The notes: generated from the sequence alone by a model not told the origin. A stretch of 42,176 nt of DNA from Paenibacillus hemerocallicola (GCF_006265175.1 NZ_VDCQ01000081.1:1-42176), one strand, 5' to 3'. Positions 8,024 to 16,271 are shown, counted from the first letter of the stretch. Numbers and translations are program-made.

Positions 8024-9298
8024 TTATTGGGTTTTAATATATTGGTTTATTTCTTCCTCGGCGTCCCGCAGCATCGTATTGAGATCTTTCTGGTCGGCCA
8101 GAAACTCCTTGTAATGCTTGAGCACGATTTCGCTTCCCTTGCTTTGGAATTTGGAGAAGGGGGGAGCGTAGGCCGGTTTGCTCTTAAAAATGCTGTTTAG
8201 CTTTTTGTCTTTCAGAGCCGGATTGTCGGCGCCGAACTCTTTGCGGATGTCCGGATTGGTCAGCAGAGAGACTCTGCCCGTATTTCGCGTGCTGATCTTC
8301 TGGTTCTCGTCGGAGAACAGCACCTCCAGTGTCTTCATGGCCGCTTCCTTGTACTTGCTCGTGCTGCTGATCGCGATCACGTGAAGGTCGTACATGCCGT
8401 AGACGTTCGGATTTTCCTTATAGCTCGGAAATTGGGCGATATCCCAGTTCAGGTCCGACTTGGTCAGCAGGTCGAGCAAATTGACGCTGGCGATCATCGC
8501 CTGCTTCTTGTCTTTAATGAAATCGTTGGTCGTGAAGTTCGGCGTATTCCCGGGAATCGAATAAATTTGCTTGCCGAGTGTAAACGCTTTCCGATACAGT
8601 TCGCTGTTCACGGCGGACAAGTTCGTTTTGGCATCGACCGGAATGATGGACAGAGGATAGGTCAGGCGGCTCCATGCATCCATCCCGAGTCCGCTGTATG
8701 CAGTCCCTCCCTCCGTGCGCGTCAGACGCTTCGCGAGCTGCAGCGTTTCGTCCCATGTCATGCCGTCCTGCGGGTATGGCACCCCGAATTTATCGAAGAT
8801 GTCTTTGTTATAGTATAGAGCATTGAACTGCATATTGTACGGCAATCCGTACAATTCTCCTTTGTCGGACAACGTTCGGAGCGTCTTCAGAGCATCCTGG
8901 TCGAATCGCCCGAGATCGAAATTTTCCGTTTTGGCCAGCGGGGTAATGTCCCCGAAAATGCCCAGCTCTCTGTTCGGATTGATGTTGCCGTTCCAGATTG
9001 TGATCAGATCGATCTGTTCCTTGGCCGCTACCGAGTTCTCGAGGTCCGTTGATTTGTAGGGCAGCAGCTCGACCGTAATATACGGATACTTTTTCTTGAC
9101 CGGGTCGGCAATGAGCAATTGGAAGTCGGCCGCGGTCATGGGCTGGTGCGTGAACAGCTTCAAAGTGACCGGGTCCGGCTCCTTCACCGGAGCCGGCTTG
9201 CCCGTCTCGCCGGATGATGCCCCGCCGCCGGAAGAGCAGCCGGTAATGCCGAGTACAAGAAGGGAAAGCGCTAACGCAAACGTACGTTGTTTACTCAC
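8024..9298 (-). CDS. Extracellular solute-binding lipoprotein (SBP1, ABC-type, sugar)
   Basis: 424 residues. A lipoprotein signal ends in the lipobox ITGC (Cys21), followed by a Gly/Ser linker. The body is a family 1-type sugar-binding protein (PVTLKLFTHQPM; YNMQFNALYYNKDIFDKFG; PYPQDGMTWDET). Start GTG 9298 is used because GGAGGGG lies 5 nt upstream; the 21 earlier in-frame codons would put a polar segment before the signal peptide. No permease or ATPase gene is adjacent. It is paralogous to the lipoproteins at 33124 and 37969, sharing the GMTW segment and the NWD segment. It is divergent from an AraC gene, the expected regulator. A CcpA-like box overlaps the signal-peptide codons. Confidence 0.9.
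   Translation of the reverse strand: MSKQRTFALALSLLVLGITGCSSGGGASSGETGKPAPVKEPDPVTLKLFTHQPMTAADFQLLIADPVKKKYPYITVELLPYKSTDLENSVAAKEQIDLITIWNGNINPNRELGIFGDITPLAKTENFDLGRFDQDALKTLRTLSDKGELYGLPYNMQFNALYYNKDIFDKFGVPYPQDGMTWDETLQLAKRLTRTEGGTAYSGLGMDAWSRLTYPLSIIPVDAKTNLSAVNSELYRKAFTLGKQIYSIPGNTPNFTTNDFIKDKKQAMIASVNLLDLLTKSDLNWDIAQFPSYKENPNVYGMYDLHVIAISSTSKYKEAAMKTLEVLFSDENQKISTRNTGRVSLLTNPDIRKEFGADNPALKDKKLNSIFKSKPAYAPPFSKFQSKGSEIVLKHYKEFLADQKDLNTMLRDAEEEINQYIKTQ
9263..9276. promoter_or_regulatory. cre-like (CcpA) box inside the start of SBP1
   Basis: GGAAAGCGCTAACG matches 12 of 14 positions of the B. subtilis cre consensus TGWAAGCGNTWNCA. It lies within the signal-peptide codons, where cre sites can act as roadblocks. 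CcpA binding is inference. Confidence 0.4.
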
Positions 9299-9477
9299 AA
9301 GGACCCCTCCGCTAACAAGATCGAAAACATAGTGTTGTGTTGCCGGTATCTGTACACCCAAACGAAAAACGGTTACGATAAAGCGTGAATAAGATTGCTA
9401 CGGCCGATATAAGAATCATAGCCCTTAAAGTCGATATAGGAAATATCACGAAGTAGTCTCTTTTTGGCATTTCGTAG

Positions 9478-9491
9478 GGTATGCGCTTTCA
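9478..9491. promoter_or_regulatory. cre-like box upstream of the AraC gene
   Basis: GGTATGCGCTTTCA, read on the minus strand, matches about 12 of 14 cre positions. It lies 22 nt before the AraC start, in the 214-bp divergent region. Confidence 0.3.
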
Positions 9492-9512
9492 CTAAAAAGG
9501 GGGGGCGAAGCG

Positions 9513-10370
9513 ATGCAGGAAACAGCGGTGGAATTCGTCGACATATGGTTCTACAAGCCGGACGGCTTCGACGAGCTGGGCGGCGTCTGGCCGGTGCGCA
9601 TCGGCAACAACATCGCCAAGCCGAGCTACAAGAACGGTCCGCGGCAAACCCCTTACTGCAACATGCATTTTATCCGCGAGGGGCAAGTGCAGCTTTTCTA
9701 CGGCGGGCAGGAGGTCATTTTGCGCAAGGGGGATATTTTCTGCAAATTCCCGAATACGACGTATTCCTACCAAATCGTGCCGAGCGAGAAGCCGCTGCGG
9801 ATGACATGGATTACGTTCGACGGCCACCAGGCCCGCCAAATTCTCACGATGACCGGATTCGCGGAGGATAAGCCGTACCGGCGGGCGAGCGTGGATAAAG
9901 ATATGGAGATCGTGCTGCAGCAAATGTTCCAATGGTGCAAGGGAGACAGCCGCAAGCAGCTGATGACGATGTACAGCCTCATGTACCGCATATTCAGCAA
10001 GCTGCTGCCGGATAAAGACCATGAGCCTCCGCATACGCCGAGCGACTGGGTGCGCAAAAGCCTGGACTTCATTCATGCCTATTATGCGGAAAAAATTACG
10101 GTCGACGATGTGGCCAAATACGTAAGGCTGCACCGCACCTACTTGTCCAAAATCTTCACCAAGGAGGTAGGCGTCCCGCCTTCCCGTTATTTGATTCAAA
10201 TGCGGCTTGACCGGGGCAAGCAGCTATTGCTGGAAAGCATGCTGTCCGTCACCGAGATCGCCCTGTCGGTAGGCTACCCCGATATTTACTCGTTTACACG
10301 CGCGTTCACTCGCCGTTTCGGTCTATCGCCGGGAGGCGTTCGCAAGCAAACGGGAGGCCGCTTGGAATAG
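9513..10370 (+). CDS. AraC family transcriptional regulator (AraC1)
   Basis: 285 residues. An N-terminal cupin-like sensing domain ([26 protein letters not shown]) is followed by a C-terminal AraC double helix-turn-helix ([53 protein letters not shown]). The Shine-Dalgarno is a GGGGGGG run just before ATG 9513. It is divergent from SBP1 and so the likely ligand-responsive activator of the SBP1-isomerase-phosphatase operon. A strong terminator follows. Confidence 0.92.
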   Translation: MQETAVEFVDIWFYKPDGFDELGGVWPVRIGNNIAKPSYKNGPRQTPYCNMHFIREGQVQLFYGGQEVILRKGDIFCKFPNTTYSYQIVPSEKPLRMTWITFDGHQARQILTMTGFAEDKPYRRASVDKDMEIVLQQMFQWCKGDSRKQLMTMYSLMYRIFSKLLPDKDHEPPHTPSDWVRKSLDFIHAYYAEKITVDDVAKYVRLHRTYLSKIFTKEVGVPPSRYLIQMRLDRGKQLLLESMLSVTEIALSVGYPDIYSFTRAFTRRFGLSPGGVRKQTGGRLE

Positions 10371-10390
10371 CGGTTGACAAAGCCTTGTTC

Positions 10391-10414
10391 GCTCCACTTT
10401 GTGGAGCTTTTTTT
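10391..10414 (+). terminator. Terminator of the AraC1 gene
   Basis: GCTCCAC, loop TTT, GTGGAGC, then seven T residues (10408-10414): a compact, classic rho-independent terminator. Confidence 0.92.
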
Positions 10415-10449
10415 GCGTTTCCAGGCTGGAGGGATCGCCCTTTTTTCTG

Positions 10450-10455
10450 TATAAT
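10450..10455 (+). promoter_or_regulatory. -10 element (TATAAT) of the SulP gene
   Basis: A perfect TATAAT at 10450-10455, preceded directly by TG. No good -35 is present at 17 nt upstream. Transcription would start near 10462, which argues against a GTG at 10464 being the translation start. Confidence 0.5.
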
Positions 10456-10520
10456 CTACTCTTGTGAGCATCGGCCCCGACTTTTCTGAGAGTGGAAAGT
10501 CACAATCGAATCCGAAGGAG

Positions 10521-11987
10521 ATGAAGCTTGCTTTGTTGTTGCAAAAATTGAAAAAGGAGTGGCTGGCGAGCCCGCGCAAAGACATTTTGTCGGGGATGAC
10601 GGTAGCGATCGCGCTCATTCCGGAAGCGATAGCGTTCTCCATCCTGGCCGGAGTCGATCCGATGGTAGGGCTGTACGCTTCGTTCGTTATCGCCGTTACG
10701 ATCTCGATCGTAGGGGGACGGATGGGGATGATCTCGGCCGCAACCGGCGCTATGGCTTCGTTAATGGGGCCCATTATCGCCAAGTACGGGATCGAGTATT
10801 TATTCGCGGCTTCGATCTTGACCGGGGTTATCCAGTATGGGATGGGCGTGCTGAAATTCGGCAAATTCATTACCTTTATCCCGCATTCGGTCATGATCGG
10901 CTTCGTCAATGCGCTGGCCATCATTATTTTTATGGCCCAGCTCCCGAATTTCCAAGGCGCTAACCTCTATATGTACTTGATTTTGATCGGAACGCTCGCT
11001 ATCGTTTACGGACTGCCGCGGCTTACGAAGGCGGTGCCCTCTCCATTAATCGCGATTATCATTATGACGGTCGTGGCGGTAACGTTGCGATTGGACGTGC
11101 GCACCGTCGGGGATATGGGCGACATTACGCAGGCGCTGCCGTTTTTCCACGTTCCGGATATCGAAGTGACGCTGCAGGCGTTATGGCACATTTTGCCGCA
11201 TTCGCTGGCGCTCGCCATCGTGGGCATAACGGAAACGCTCATGACGGCCACGATCGTCGACGAAATGACCGAGACGAAAAGCGACAAAAACAAAGAAATT
11301 CGCGGACAGGGGATCGCCAATGTGTTCTCCGGTTTTTTTGGAGGAATGGCAGGCTGCGCGATGATCGGTCAGACCGTCATCAACGTCAAGTCCGGAGGCA
11401 GAACGCGATTGTCCACCTTTGTCGCCGGCGCGTTTCTATTGTTTTTGATTCTCGCTCTGGGCGATGTCGTGAAGCAAATTCCGATGGCCGCTTTGGTAGG
11501 CGTCATGTTTATGGTGTCGTTCAGCACGTTCGATTGGGGATCGCTGCGGAATTTGGCCAAGACGCCTCGAAGCGATGCGCTCGTCATGATTATTACGGTA
11601 GCCGTCGTCGTGGCCACGTCCGATTTGGCGATCGGGGTTCTTACCGGCGTTGTGCTGAGCGCGCTCATTTTCGGATGGAAATCGGCAAAAATCAAGGCTC
11701 ACGCGGATATGGAAGCGAACGGCGCGAAGCGCTATCGGATATCCGGACAGCTGTTCTTCGGGACGATGTCCCATTTCGTCGAGCTGTTCGACTATAAGAA
11801 CGATCCGGATACGGTTGTTATCGATTTCGGCGCTTCGCACGTATGGGACCATTCCGCCGTAACGGCCATAGCGAAAGCGATACAGAAATACAAACAATCG
11901 AACAAGCGAGTGACGATCGTCGGGTTGAATGAAGAGAGCAAAAAACTGGTGGAGCTGGTCGGGCTGGCGGCCCCTTCAGGGCACTAG
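10521..11987 (+). CDS. SulP family anion transporter with C-terminal STAS domain
   Basis: About 488 residues. Multiple membrane helices carry the SulP signature ([46 protein letters not shown]). A cytoplasmic STAS domain ends the protein ([23 protein letters not shown]), with the Ser position typical of phosphorylatable STAS loops. Family members move sulfate, bicarbonate or dicarboxylates. The next gene is a sulfite-oxidase-like molybdoprotein, which mildly favours a sulfur oxyanion. The start is uncertain. ATG 10521 sits directly against GAAGGAG, poor spacing; GTG 10464 would be almost leaderless; a downstream TTG near 10533 is also possible. Confidence 0.88.
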   Translation: MKLALLLQKLKKEWLASPRKDILSGMTVAIALIPEAIAFSILAGVDPMVGLYASFVIAVTISIVGGRMGMISAATGAMASLMGPIIAKYGIEYLFAASILTGVIQYGMGVLKFGKFITFIPHSVMIGFVNALAIIIFMAQLPNFQGANLYMYLILIGTLAIVYGLPRLTKAVPSPLIAIIIMTVVAVTLRLDVRTVGDMGDITQALPFFHVPDIEVTLQALWHILPHSLALAIVGITETLMTATIVDEMTETKSDKNKEIRGQGIANVFSGFFGGMAGCAMIGQTVINVKSGGRTRLSTFVAGAFLLFLILALGDVVKQIPMAALVGVMFMVSFSTFDWGSLRNLAKTPRSDALVMIITVAVVVATSDLAIGVLTGVVLSALIFGWKSAKIKAHADMEANGAKRYRISGQLFFGTMSHFVELFDYKNDPDTVVIDFGASHVWDHSAVTAIAKAIQKYKQSNKRVTIVGLNEESKKLVELVGLAAPSGH

Positions 11988-12079
11988 ATGAAGCGGACCG
12001 TCGGAACAAATGTAGATGGAACGGGCGGGAACAGCGTATACTAGAGGAAAACGGCTGCTGAAGCAGATGGAGGCAAACG

Positions 12080-12652
12080 ATGAGCATAGACAATCGCATT
12101 CCCCCCGGCCAGACGTTGACCCAGGGCTTTCCCGTCCTCCATTACGGCGACGTAGCCTATTACCGGGACATGAGCAAATGGGATTTGCGCATCTTCGGGC
12201 TGGTGGAGCAAGAAGTCGGCATTTCCTATAAAGAGTTCATGGCTCTGCCGATGCGGGAGTACCATAACGACATTCACTGCGTCACGACTTGGTCGAAGCT
12301 GGACAACGTGTGGGAAGGCGTGCCCGTATCGACGATCATGCAGCGGGTCAAGCTGAAGCCCGAGGCGAAGTTCGTCATGCTGCATGCCGAGCACGGCTGG
12401 ACGACCAATTTGCCGATCGAGGACTTTCTGCGCGAGACGAGCCTGTTCGCGATCAAGCATAACGGCGAAATATTATCGCCCGAGCACGGGTACCCGGTAC
12501 GCATGGTCGTGCCGCACCTGTACTTCTGGAAAAGCGCGAAATGGCTGCGCGGGATCGAGTTCATGGCGAAGAACAAGCCGGGCTTCTGGGAGAAGAACGG
12601 GTATCACATGTATGGGGATCCATTTAAAGAGGAAAGGTACGATTTTGATTAG
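12080..12652 (+). CDS. Sulfite oxidase-like molybdopterin oxidoreductase (YuiH-type)
   Basis: 190 residues matching the single-domain sulfite-oxidase-like group represented by B. subtilis YuiH. The molybdopterin-binding fold includes Cys67 in NDIHCVTTWS, the expected Mo-coordinating cysteine. HGWTTNLPIEDFL and HGYPVRMVVPHLYFWKSAKW are family hallmarks. No signal peptide or membrane segment is visible, so it is cytoplasmic as written. The physiological substrate of this group is not established. GGAGG is 8 nt before ATG 12080. It follows the SulP gene by 92 nt. Confidence 0.88.
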   Translation: MSIDNRIPPGQTLTQGFPVLHYGDVAYYRDMSKWDLRIFGLVEQEVGISYKEFMALPMREYHNDIHCVTTWSKLDNVWEGVPVSTIMQRVKLKPEAKFVMLHAEHGWTTNLPIEDFLRETSLFAIKHNGEILSPEHGYPVRMVVPHLYFWKSAKWLRGIEFMAKNKPGFWEKNGYHMYGDPFKEERYDFD

Positions 12653-12688
12653 ACTTTCAACTTGAATTCATGATGTTGATTTCGACTC

Positions 12689-12885
12689 AAACTGAGAAAT
12701 AGCGGAACGTACGTACGCTATTTCTCAGTTTACCTTTTACGACTGCAAGGTAACGGAAAAAAAGTTCCGCTATTCCGCTGTATCGGCCAGTTTTCTACTC
12801 GATATTAAGATATAACGGTGTGTTGTTCCGCTATTTTCGGAAATATCGCGGAAATCGATACCATAACGGAAATGGGTTCCGTTAT
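12689..12885. repeat. Array of four hairpins with TTCCGC/GCGGAA cores
   Basis: Four consecutive inverted repeats. (1) A perfect 16-bp stem, 12689-12704 with 12716-12731. (2) TAACGGAA with TTCCGCTA, 12751-12772. (3) TTCCGC with GCGGAA, 12826-12853, enclosing TATTTTCGGAAATAT. (4) ATAACGGAA with TTCCGTTAT, 12863-12885. The shared core GTTCCG(C/T)TAT appears in all four. The first stem may also terminate the molybdoprotein transcript. The arrangement resembles REP/BIME-type intergenic repeats. Confidence 0.75.
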
Positions 12886-13029
12886 ATACCGAGGGGGTTT
12901 TTAACGGATTGAATTAGAAGGTTTTGTAAATTTGAGTATATTGGCGCCCTTGCATACATAGCAAATGAGGAGCAGGTGACGGGATGTCCAACGAATCGCT
13001 TGTTCCAAACGGACGATTCCCCATATTCA

Positions 13030-13059
13030 GATCCGATCCGATCCGATCCGTTCCGTTCC
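13030..13059. repeat. Pentanucleotide tract (GATCC)4(GTTCC)2
   Basis: Four GATCC units followed by two GTTCC units in perfect tandem, in a non-coding stretch. Confidence 0.85.
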
Positions 13060-13079
13060 AAACGTAGGCACGCACCATA

Positions 13080-13177
13080 GCCACAAGCCGTTTCAGTATG
13101 ATTTGCCGGCATCGCTCGTCTAATAGCGCAAAATAACCTGAATGGGGGATGGAGACGATAAACGGTTTCGGATACAC
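13080..13177 (-). pseudogene. Possible remnant of an N-formylglutamate amidohydrolase-like gene
   Basis: The minus-strand frame from GTG 13177 begins (V)YPKPFIVSIPHSGY, which closely resembles the N-terminal segment of the N-formylglutamate amidohydrolase family (PHSG motif). Similarity is lost after about 15 residues and there is no good ribosome site. The match is short and could be chance. Confidence 0.25.
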
Positions 13178-13209
13178 TGGAGCTATACCGAAAATTGAAT
13201 AGCTTTGAA

Positions 13210-13254
13210 CGACAAAAAGCTGCGGAACCCCCTTCCGCAGCTTTTGTCGTTTTT
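13210..13254. terminator. Terminator at the 3' end of trhO
   Basis: GCTGCGGAA (13219-13227), loop CCCCC, TTCCGCAGC (13233-13241), with outer arms CGACAAAA/TTTTGTCG. Read from the minus-strand gene, the short stem is followed by TTTTT. It also has TTTTT on the plus side, so it can act in both directions. Confidence 0.8.
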
Positions 13255-14164
13255 ATTTGGCACCCGTTCTCGCGGGAATCGTATATTCCAAATCGTGCTG
13301 TTCGCAGTCGGTCGAGCAATAGCCGCGTTTCGTCGTCTCGCATTCATCGCAGCACAGATGCTGGTGATGACAGCTGTCGTCCGCGCAATTGATATAGCGA
13401 TCCGTGGATTTTCCGCAATGGTGGCATGTACCGACCGTAATATGTTCATCGGTCTGATTGATCCGTACCGATATGCGTTCGTCGAACACGTAGCAGCTGC
13501 CGTCGAATCCTTTGCCTTGTACTTCGGGGTCTTGACCGTACGTCACGATCCCTCCGTCCAGCTGGAATACGTCCTGGAAGCCTTCGTTCTTAAGAACGGC
13601 GGTCAACATTTCGCAGCGTATGCCGCCCGTACAGTACGTAAGGATCGGCTTGTCCTTATGTTCCGTCAAGTTATCGCGGATCCATGCGGGAAATTCGCGG
13701 AAGGCGTCCAGGTCCGGTCGAATCGCATTGCGAAAATGGCCGAGATCGTATTCGTAGCCGCTTCGTCCGTCGAGGATAATGACATCGTCCCGTTGCAAGT
13801 AATCGTGAAATTGCTTCGGGTTCAGCCTTTGTCCGCCTTCCGTCAGCGGGTCAAGCTTTCTATCGTATCGCAGCGTCACCAGCTCTTGCTTATGGCGAAC
13901 AAACAGCTTCTTGAACGCGTGCGAATCGGATTCATCGATTTTGAACACGAGATCGGCGAACAGAGGATTCGTGCGCATATCCGCCATATAGCGTTCCGTT
14001 TGCTCTACGGTGCCGGACAGCGTCCCGTTGATTCCTTCGTCGGCGATCAGAATTCGTCCTTTGACCCCAAGCTCCTTGCAATATTGCAAATGCTCGGCCG
14101 CATAAGCGTCGGCGTCGGCGATCGGAACATATTTATAATAGAGTAAAATCCGGTATGGTTTCAT
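13253..14164 (-). CDS. trhO: tRNA uridine(34) hydroxylase, rhodanese family (TrhO/YceA-type)
   Basis: 303 residues with the typical TrhO order. An N-terminal acylphosphatase-like domain (RILIADEGINGTLSGT) is followed by a rhodanese domain with its active loop CTGGIRCE (Cys178, Cys184). The C-terminus is Cys-rich (TCHHCGKSTDRYINC..CHHQHLCCDEC), likely metal binding. In characterised homologues the enzyme makes 5-hydroxyuridine at the tRNA wobble position using molecular oxygen. ATG 14164 follows GAAAGGTG. It stands alone, with its own promoter at 14203-14231 and a terminator overlapping the stop. Confidence 0.92.
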   Translation of the reverse strand: MKPYRILLYYKYVPIADADAYAAEHLQYCKELGVKGRILIADEGINGTLSGTVEQTERYMADMRTNPLFADLVFKIDESDSHAFKKLFVRHKQELVTLRYDRKLDPLTEGGQRLNPKQFHDYLQRDDVIILDGRSGYEYDLGHFRNAIRPDLDAFREFPAWIRDNLTEHKDKPILTYCTGGIRCEMLTAVLKNEGFQDVFQLDGGIVTYGQDPEVQGKGFDGSCYVFDERISVRINQTDEHITVGTCHHCGKSTDRYINCADDSCHHQHLCCDECETTKRGYCSTDCEQHDLEYTIPARTGAK

Positions 14165-14202
14165 GAGCGATAAGCACCTTTCTATTTAAAGCTTTATCCT
14201 TC

Positions 14203-14231
14203 ATCTTAGCTCACGGAACATACATAGTCAA
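14203..14231 (-). promoter_or_regulatory. Sigma-A promoter of trhO
   Basis: On the minus strand, TTGACT (14226-14231), a 17-nt spacer and TAAGAT (14203-14208), about 40 nt before the start codon. Confidence 0.75.
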
Positions 14232-14269
14232 TATTTAAGTATGCAAAGTTTCATGGGATTAAATGTTAA

Positions 14270-14298
14270 GCAGCCCATTGCTTGTGTGCAAGGGCTGC
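14270..14298 (-). terminator. Terminator of the hxlAB operon
   Basis: GCAGCCC (14270-14276) pairs with GGGCTGC (14292-14298), with inner TTGC/GCAA pairing. On the minus strand it lies just after the hxlB stop and is followed by TTAACATTT. Confidence 0.65.
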
Positions 14299-14315
14299 GG
14301 TCCTATCATGCATGA

Positions 14316-14873
14316 TTATTCAAGATTGGCATGTCTTCCGAACATCGTGGACGTATTGTTCCCGGTCAGGTCCATCAATTGCAGGATAAGGGCATCGAAC
14401 AGCAGCAGCAGGCTTTGCTCGAACAAGGAGCCCATAGGCTGTATCGTCGTAGCCCCGCCGTCCGCCGTTTCCTTCGTCGCCGCAGGCACCCGGATCACGA
14501 TTTCGGACAGCCGGCCGATCGTCGATTCCGGTACGATCGTGGCGAGAGCGACCGGCGCTCCCGCCTTGGCCGCTTTCTCGGCCATGACGGCCAAGCTTTT
14601 CGTCTCGCCGGAGCCGGAGCCGATAATCAATAGATCTTGTGCCGTGAGTCCCGGCGTAACGGTTTCCCCGACTACGTAAGCACGCAAGCCAATATGCATC
14701 AGCCTCATGGCAAAAGCCCGCATCATGAGTCCGGATCGGCCCGCGCCGGCCACGAATATTTGATCGGCCTGAACGATACGGCCGGCTAACAGCCCGACCG
14801 ATTGGTCGTCGATTCGCGCTACGGTACGCTGCAGCTCGTTCATAATGCTTTCCGTGTACGAGGTCATTTGCAT
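14316..14873 (-). CDS. hxlB: 6-phospho-3-hexuloisomerase
   Basis: 185 residues, a SIS-fold isomerase (QIFVAGAGRSGLMMRAFAMRLMH; IIGSGSGETKSL; MGSLFEQSLLLLFDALIL). It converts D-arabino-hex-3-ulose 6-phosphate to fructose 6-phosphate, the second step of the ribulose monophosphate route that fixes and detoxifies formaldehyde. Its start overlaps the hxlA stop by one base (TGATG), so translation is coupled. The pair order and the divergent hxlR match the B. subtilis hxl locus. Confidence 0.93.
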   Translation of the reverse strand: MQMTSYTESIMNELQRTVARIDDQSVGLLAGRIVQADQIFVAGAGRSGLMMRAFAMRLMHIGLRAYVVGETVTPGLTAQDLLIIGSGSGETKSLAVMAEKAAKAGAPVALATIVPESTIGRLSEIVIRVPAATKETADGGATTIQPMGSLFEQSLLLLFDALILQLMDLTGNNTSTMFGRHANLE

Positions 14874-15508
14874 CAGCTGCCTTGTCTTACCAATTTTTGC
14901 ATTTCCGCTGCGGCGAACGGTTTGTCTGCATGACCGGTAATGCCGCCGCCTACAATAACGAGGTCGGGATTCGCTTGGATCACCTCGGGCAGCGTCTCCA
15001 ATTTGATGCCGCCGGCAATGGCCGTTTTCGCGTTTTTGACGACACGTTTAATGGCGCTCAGCTCTTCGAAGGAGTTTTTGCCTGCGGCTTGATGGTCATA
15101 GCCGGAATGGACGCAAATGTAGTCCACGCCGAACGTATCGACTTGCTTGGCCCGCTCCTCGATATTTTTTACGTTGATCATATCGACCATAATTTTTTTA
15201 TTCTGCTTCCTGGCTTCCGCCACGGCCCCTTGAATCGTGGAGTCATCGGATACGCCAAGGACAGTAATAATATCGGCGCCGGCTTCGGAAGCTTTCATGA
15301 CCTCATAGCCGCCGGCATCCATAATTTTCAGGTCGGCCAAAACCTTCAGATGGGGAAACGCCTCTTTGATTTCCTTGACGGCGCGAAGCCCTTCGTTAAT
15401 GACAACGGGGGTGCCGATTTCCACGATGTCGATATACGGCTCGACTTCCTTCACCAGTTCCTTCGCTTGCGGGATGTCGACTAGATCCAATGCCAATTGC
15501 AATTCCAT
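14873..15508 (-). CDS. hxlA: 3-hexulose-6-phosphate synthase
   Basis: 211 residues of the orotidine-5-phosphate-decarboxylase-like TIM-barrel family. The start MELQLALDL carries Asp8, and the catalytic strand has DLKIMDAGG (Lys61, Asp64). The phosphate site is visible in the IAGGIKLETLP and IVGGGITGH loops. It condenses formaldehyde with ribulose 5-phosphate. First gene of hxlAB, with AGGAG-type ribosome site upstream. Confidence 0.94.
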   Translation of the reverse strand: MELQLALDLVDIPQAKELVKEVEPYIDIVEIGTPVVINEGLRAVKEIKEAFPHLKVLADLKIMDAGGYEVMKASEAGADIITVLGVSDDSTIQGAVAEARKQNKKIMVDMINVKNIEERAKQVDTFGVDYICVHSGYDHQAAGKNSFEELSAIKRVVKNAKTAIAGGIKLETLPEVIQANPDLVIVGGGITGHADKPFAAAEMQKLVRQGS

Positions 15509-15557
15509 CTATTCCACTCCTTTGCGGTGATAGTTGTAATGTCTCGTAACAAGCTTT

Positions 15558-15586
15558 ATTCTAGAAGGATACAGCGAACAAAGGAA
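15558..15586 (-). promoter_or_regulatory. Candidate hxlAB promoter with weak -35
   Basis: On the minus strand, TAGAAT (15558-15563) has only TTCCTT at the -35 position, 17 nt upstream. A poor -35 is what an activator-dependent promoter would show; HxlR is the known activator in B. subtilis. Confidence 0.4.
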
Positions 15587-15594
15587 GTACGCAC

Positions 15595-15625
15595 TTGAAA
15601 GTGGTGTAGTTACTCTATGTATACT
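15595..15625 (+). promoter_or_regulatory. Candidate hxlR promoter
   Basis: TTGAAA (15595-15600) and TATACT (15620-15625) with a 19-nt spacer, longer than the usual 17. About 46 nt before the hxlR start. Confidence 0.4.
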
Positions 15626-15671
15626 ATTGCGTCGTTAATGGGTTGTAAGGACTCGCAAGGGAGGAACGGAA

Positions 15672-16025
15672 ATGGCTAGCGAACTGAAGGAACGCATCAA
15701 TTTGAAGGAAATCAATTGCGAGAAGGAGCTGACTCTTGCCGTCATAGGAGGGAAGTGGAAGCTGATCATTTTGTGGCATCTCGGACTGGAAGGGACGAAG
15801 CGATTCAGCGAGCTGAAGAAGCTGATTCCTTCGATTACCCAGAAGATGCTGACGAATCAGCTGCGCGAGCTGGAGGACGACCAATTGGTTCGCCGCAAAG
15901 TGTATGCGGAAGTTCCTCCGCGCGTGGAATATTCGCTTACCGAGTACGGAGAAAGCTTAATGCCCATACTAAAGATGATGTACGACTGGGGTAAAGATTA
16001 CGGGGATAAATTCGTATGGAAATGA
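15672..16025 (+). CDS. hxlR: HxlR family regulator, formaldehyde-responsive activator
   Basis: 117 residues, a winged helix-turn-helix of the HxlR/DUF24 family ([48 protein letters not shown]). Cys16 and Lys18 in NCEKEL sit at the positions equivalent to the B. subtilis HxlR Cys11/Lys13 pair that formaldehyde crosslinks to switch on the activator. It is divergent from hxlAB, so its target is almost certainly that promoter. GGGAGGA lies just upstream of ATG 15672. Confidence 0.92.
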   Translation: MASELKERINLKEINCEKELTLAVIGGKWKLIILWHLGLEGTKRFSELKKLIPSITQKMLTNQLRELEDDQLVRRKVYAEVPPRVEYSLTEYGESLMPILKMMYDWGKDYGDKFVWK

Positions 16026-16040
16026 ATTTTCCCGGAGGTT

Positions 16041-16070
16041 CCCCGCGAAGCGTAGACCCGCTTCGCGGGG
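16041..16070 (+). terminator. Hairpin after hxlR
   Basis: CCCCGCGAAGCG (16041-16052) pairs perfectly with CGCTTCGCGGGG (16059-16070) across a 6-nt loop, 16 nt after the hxlR stop. It lacks a full T tract. Confidence 0.6.
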
Positions 16071-16141
16071 CCTGGTTGTTGAAAAAGTCAAAAGAGAGAA
16101 TTGGAATACAAAAAGAGGCGGGGGAAGTGTGCGGAAAGCGA

Positions 16142-16197
16142 AGCGGTTGACTTTATAATCGTGTTGTAACCGCTAAAATCTTACAAACAACACGATT
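16142..16197. other. Two interleaved perfect stems (possible H-type pseudoknot)
   Basis: AGCGGTT (16142-16148) pairs with AACCGCT (16168-16174), and AATCGTGTTGT (16157-16167) pairs with ACAACACGATT (16187-16197). The stems interleave with no base between the 5' arm of stem 2 and the 3' arm of stem 1, the geometry of an H-type pseudoknot or of two alternative hairpins. No gene overlaps it. Confidence 0.45.
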
Positions 16198-16271
16198 TTA
16201 ACGGATGTGGAGCGCATTCCCCACCTCTTGTCTCCGGCGCACCTCTCTTTGCAGACTTTTTCATCAGCTTC

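Larger units (their letters stand above)
12653..13209. other. Non-coding region with palindrome array and simple repeats
   Basis: No convincing gene. The first half holds four successive hairpins sharing a TTCCGC core (12689-12885). The second half holds a GATCC pentamer tract (13030-13059) and a possible gene remnant on the minus strand. Minus-strand open frames here lack ribosome sites. Confidence 0.6.

Noticed and set aside
8024-9298. SBP1 with MFS or SulP neighbours as its transport partner
   Set aside because: ABC solute-binding proteins work with ABC permeases; MFS and SulP proteins do not use this type of binding lipoprotein.
12689-12885. Hairpin array as a CRISPR
   Set aside because: Units differ in length and sequence, spacers are not uniform, and no cas genes are present.
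12882-13343. Minus-strand open frames downstream of the hairpin array
   Set aside because: They run across the trhO terminator and the GATCC repeat without a ribosome site; only a short PHSG segment is noteworthy.
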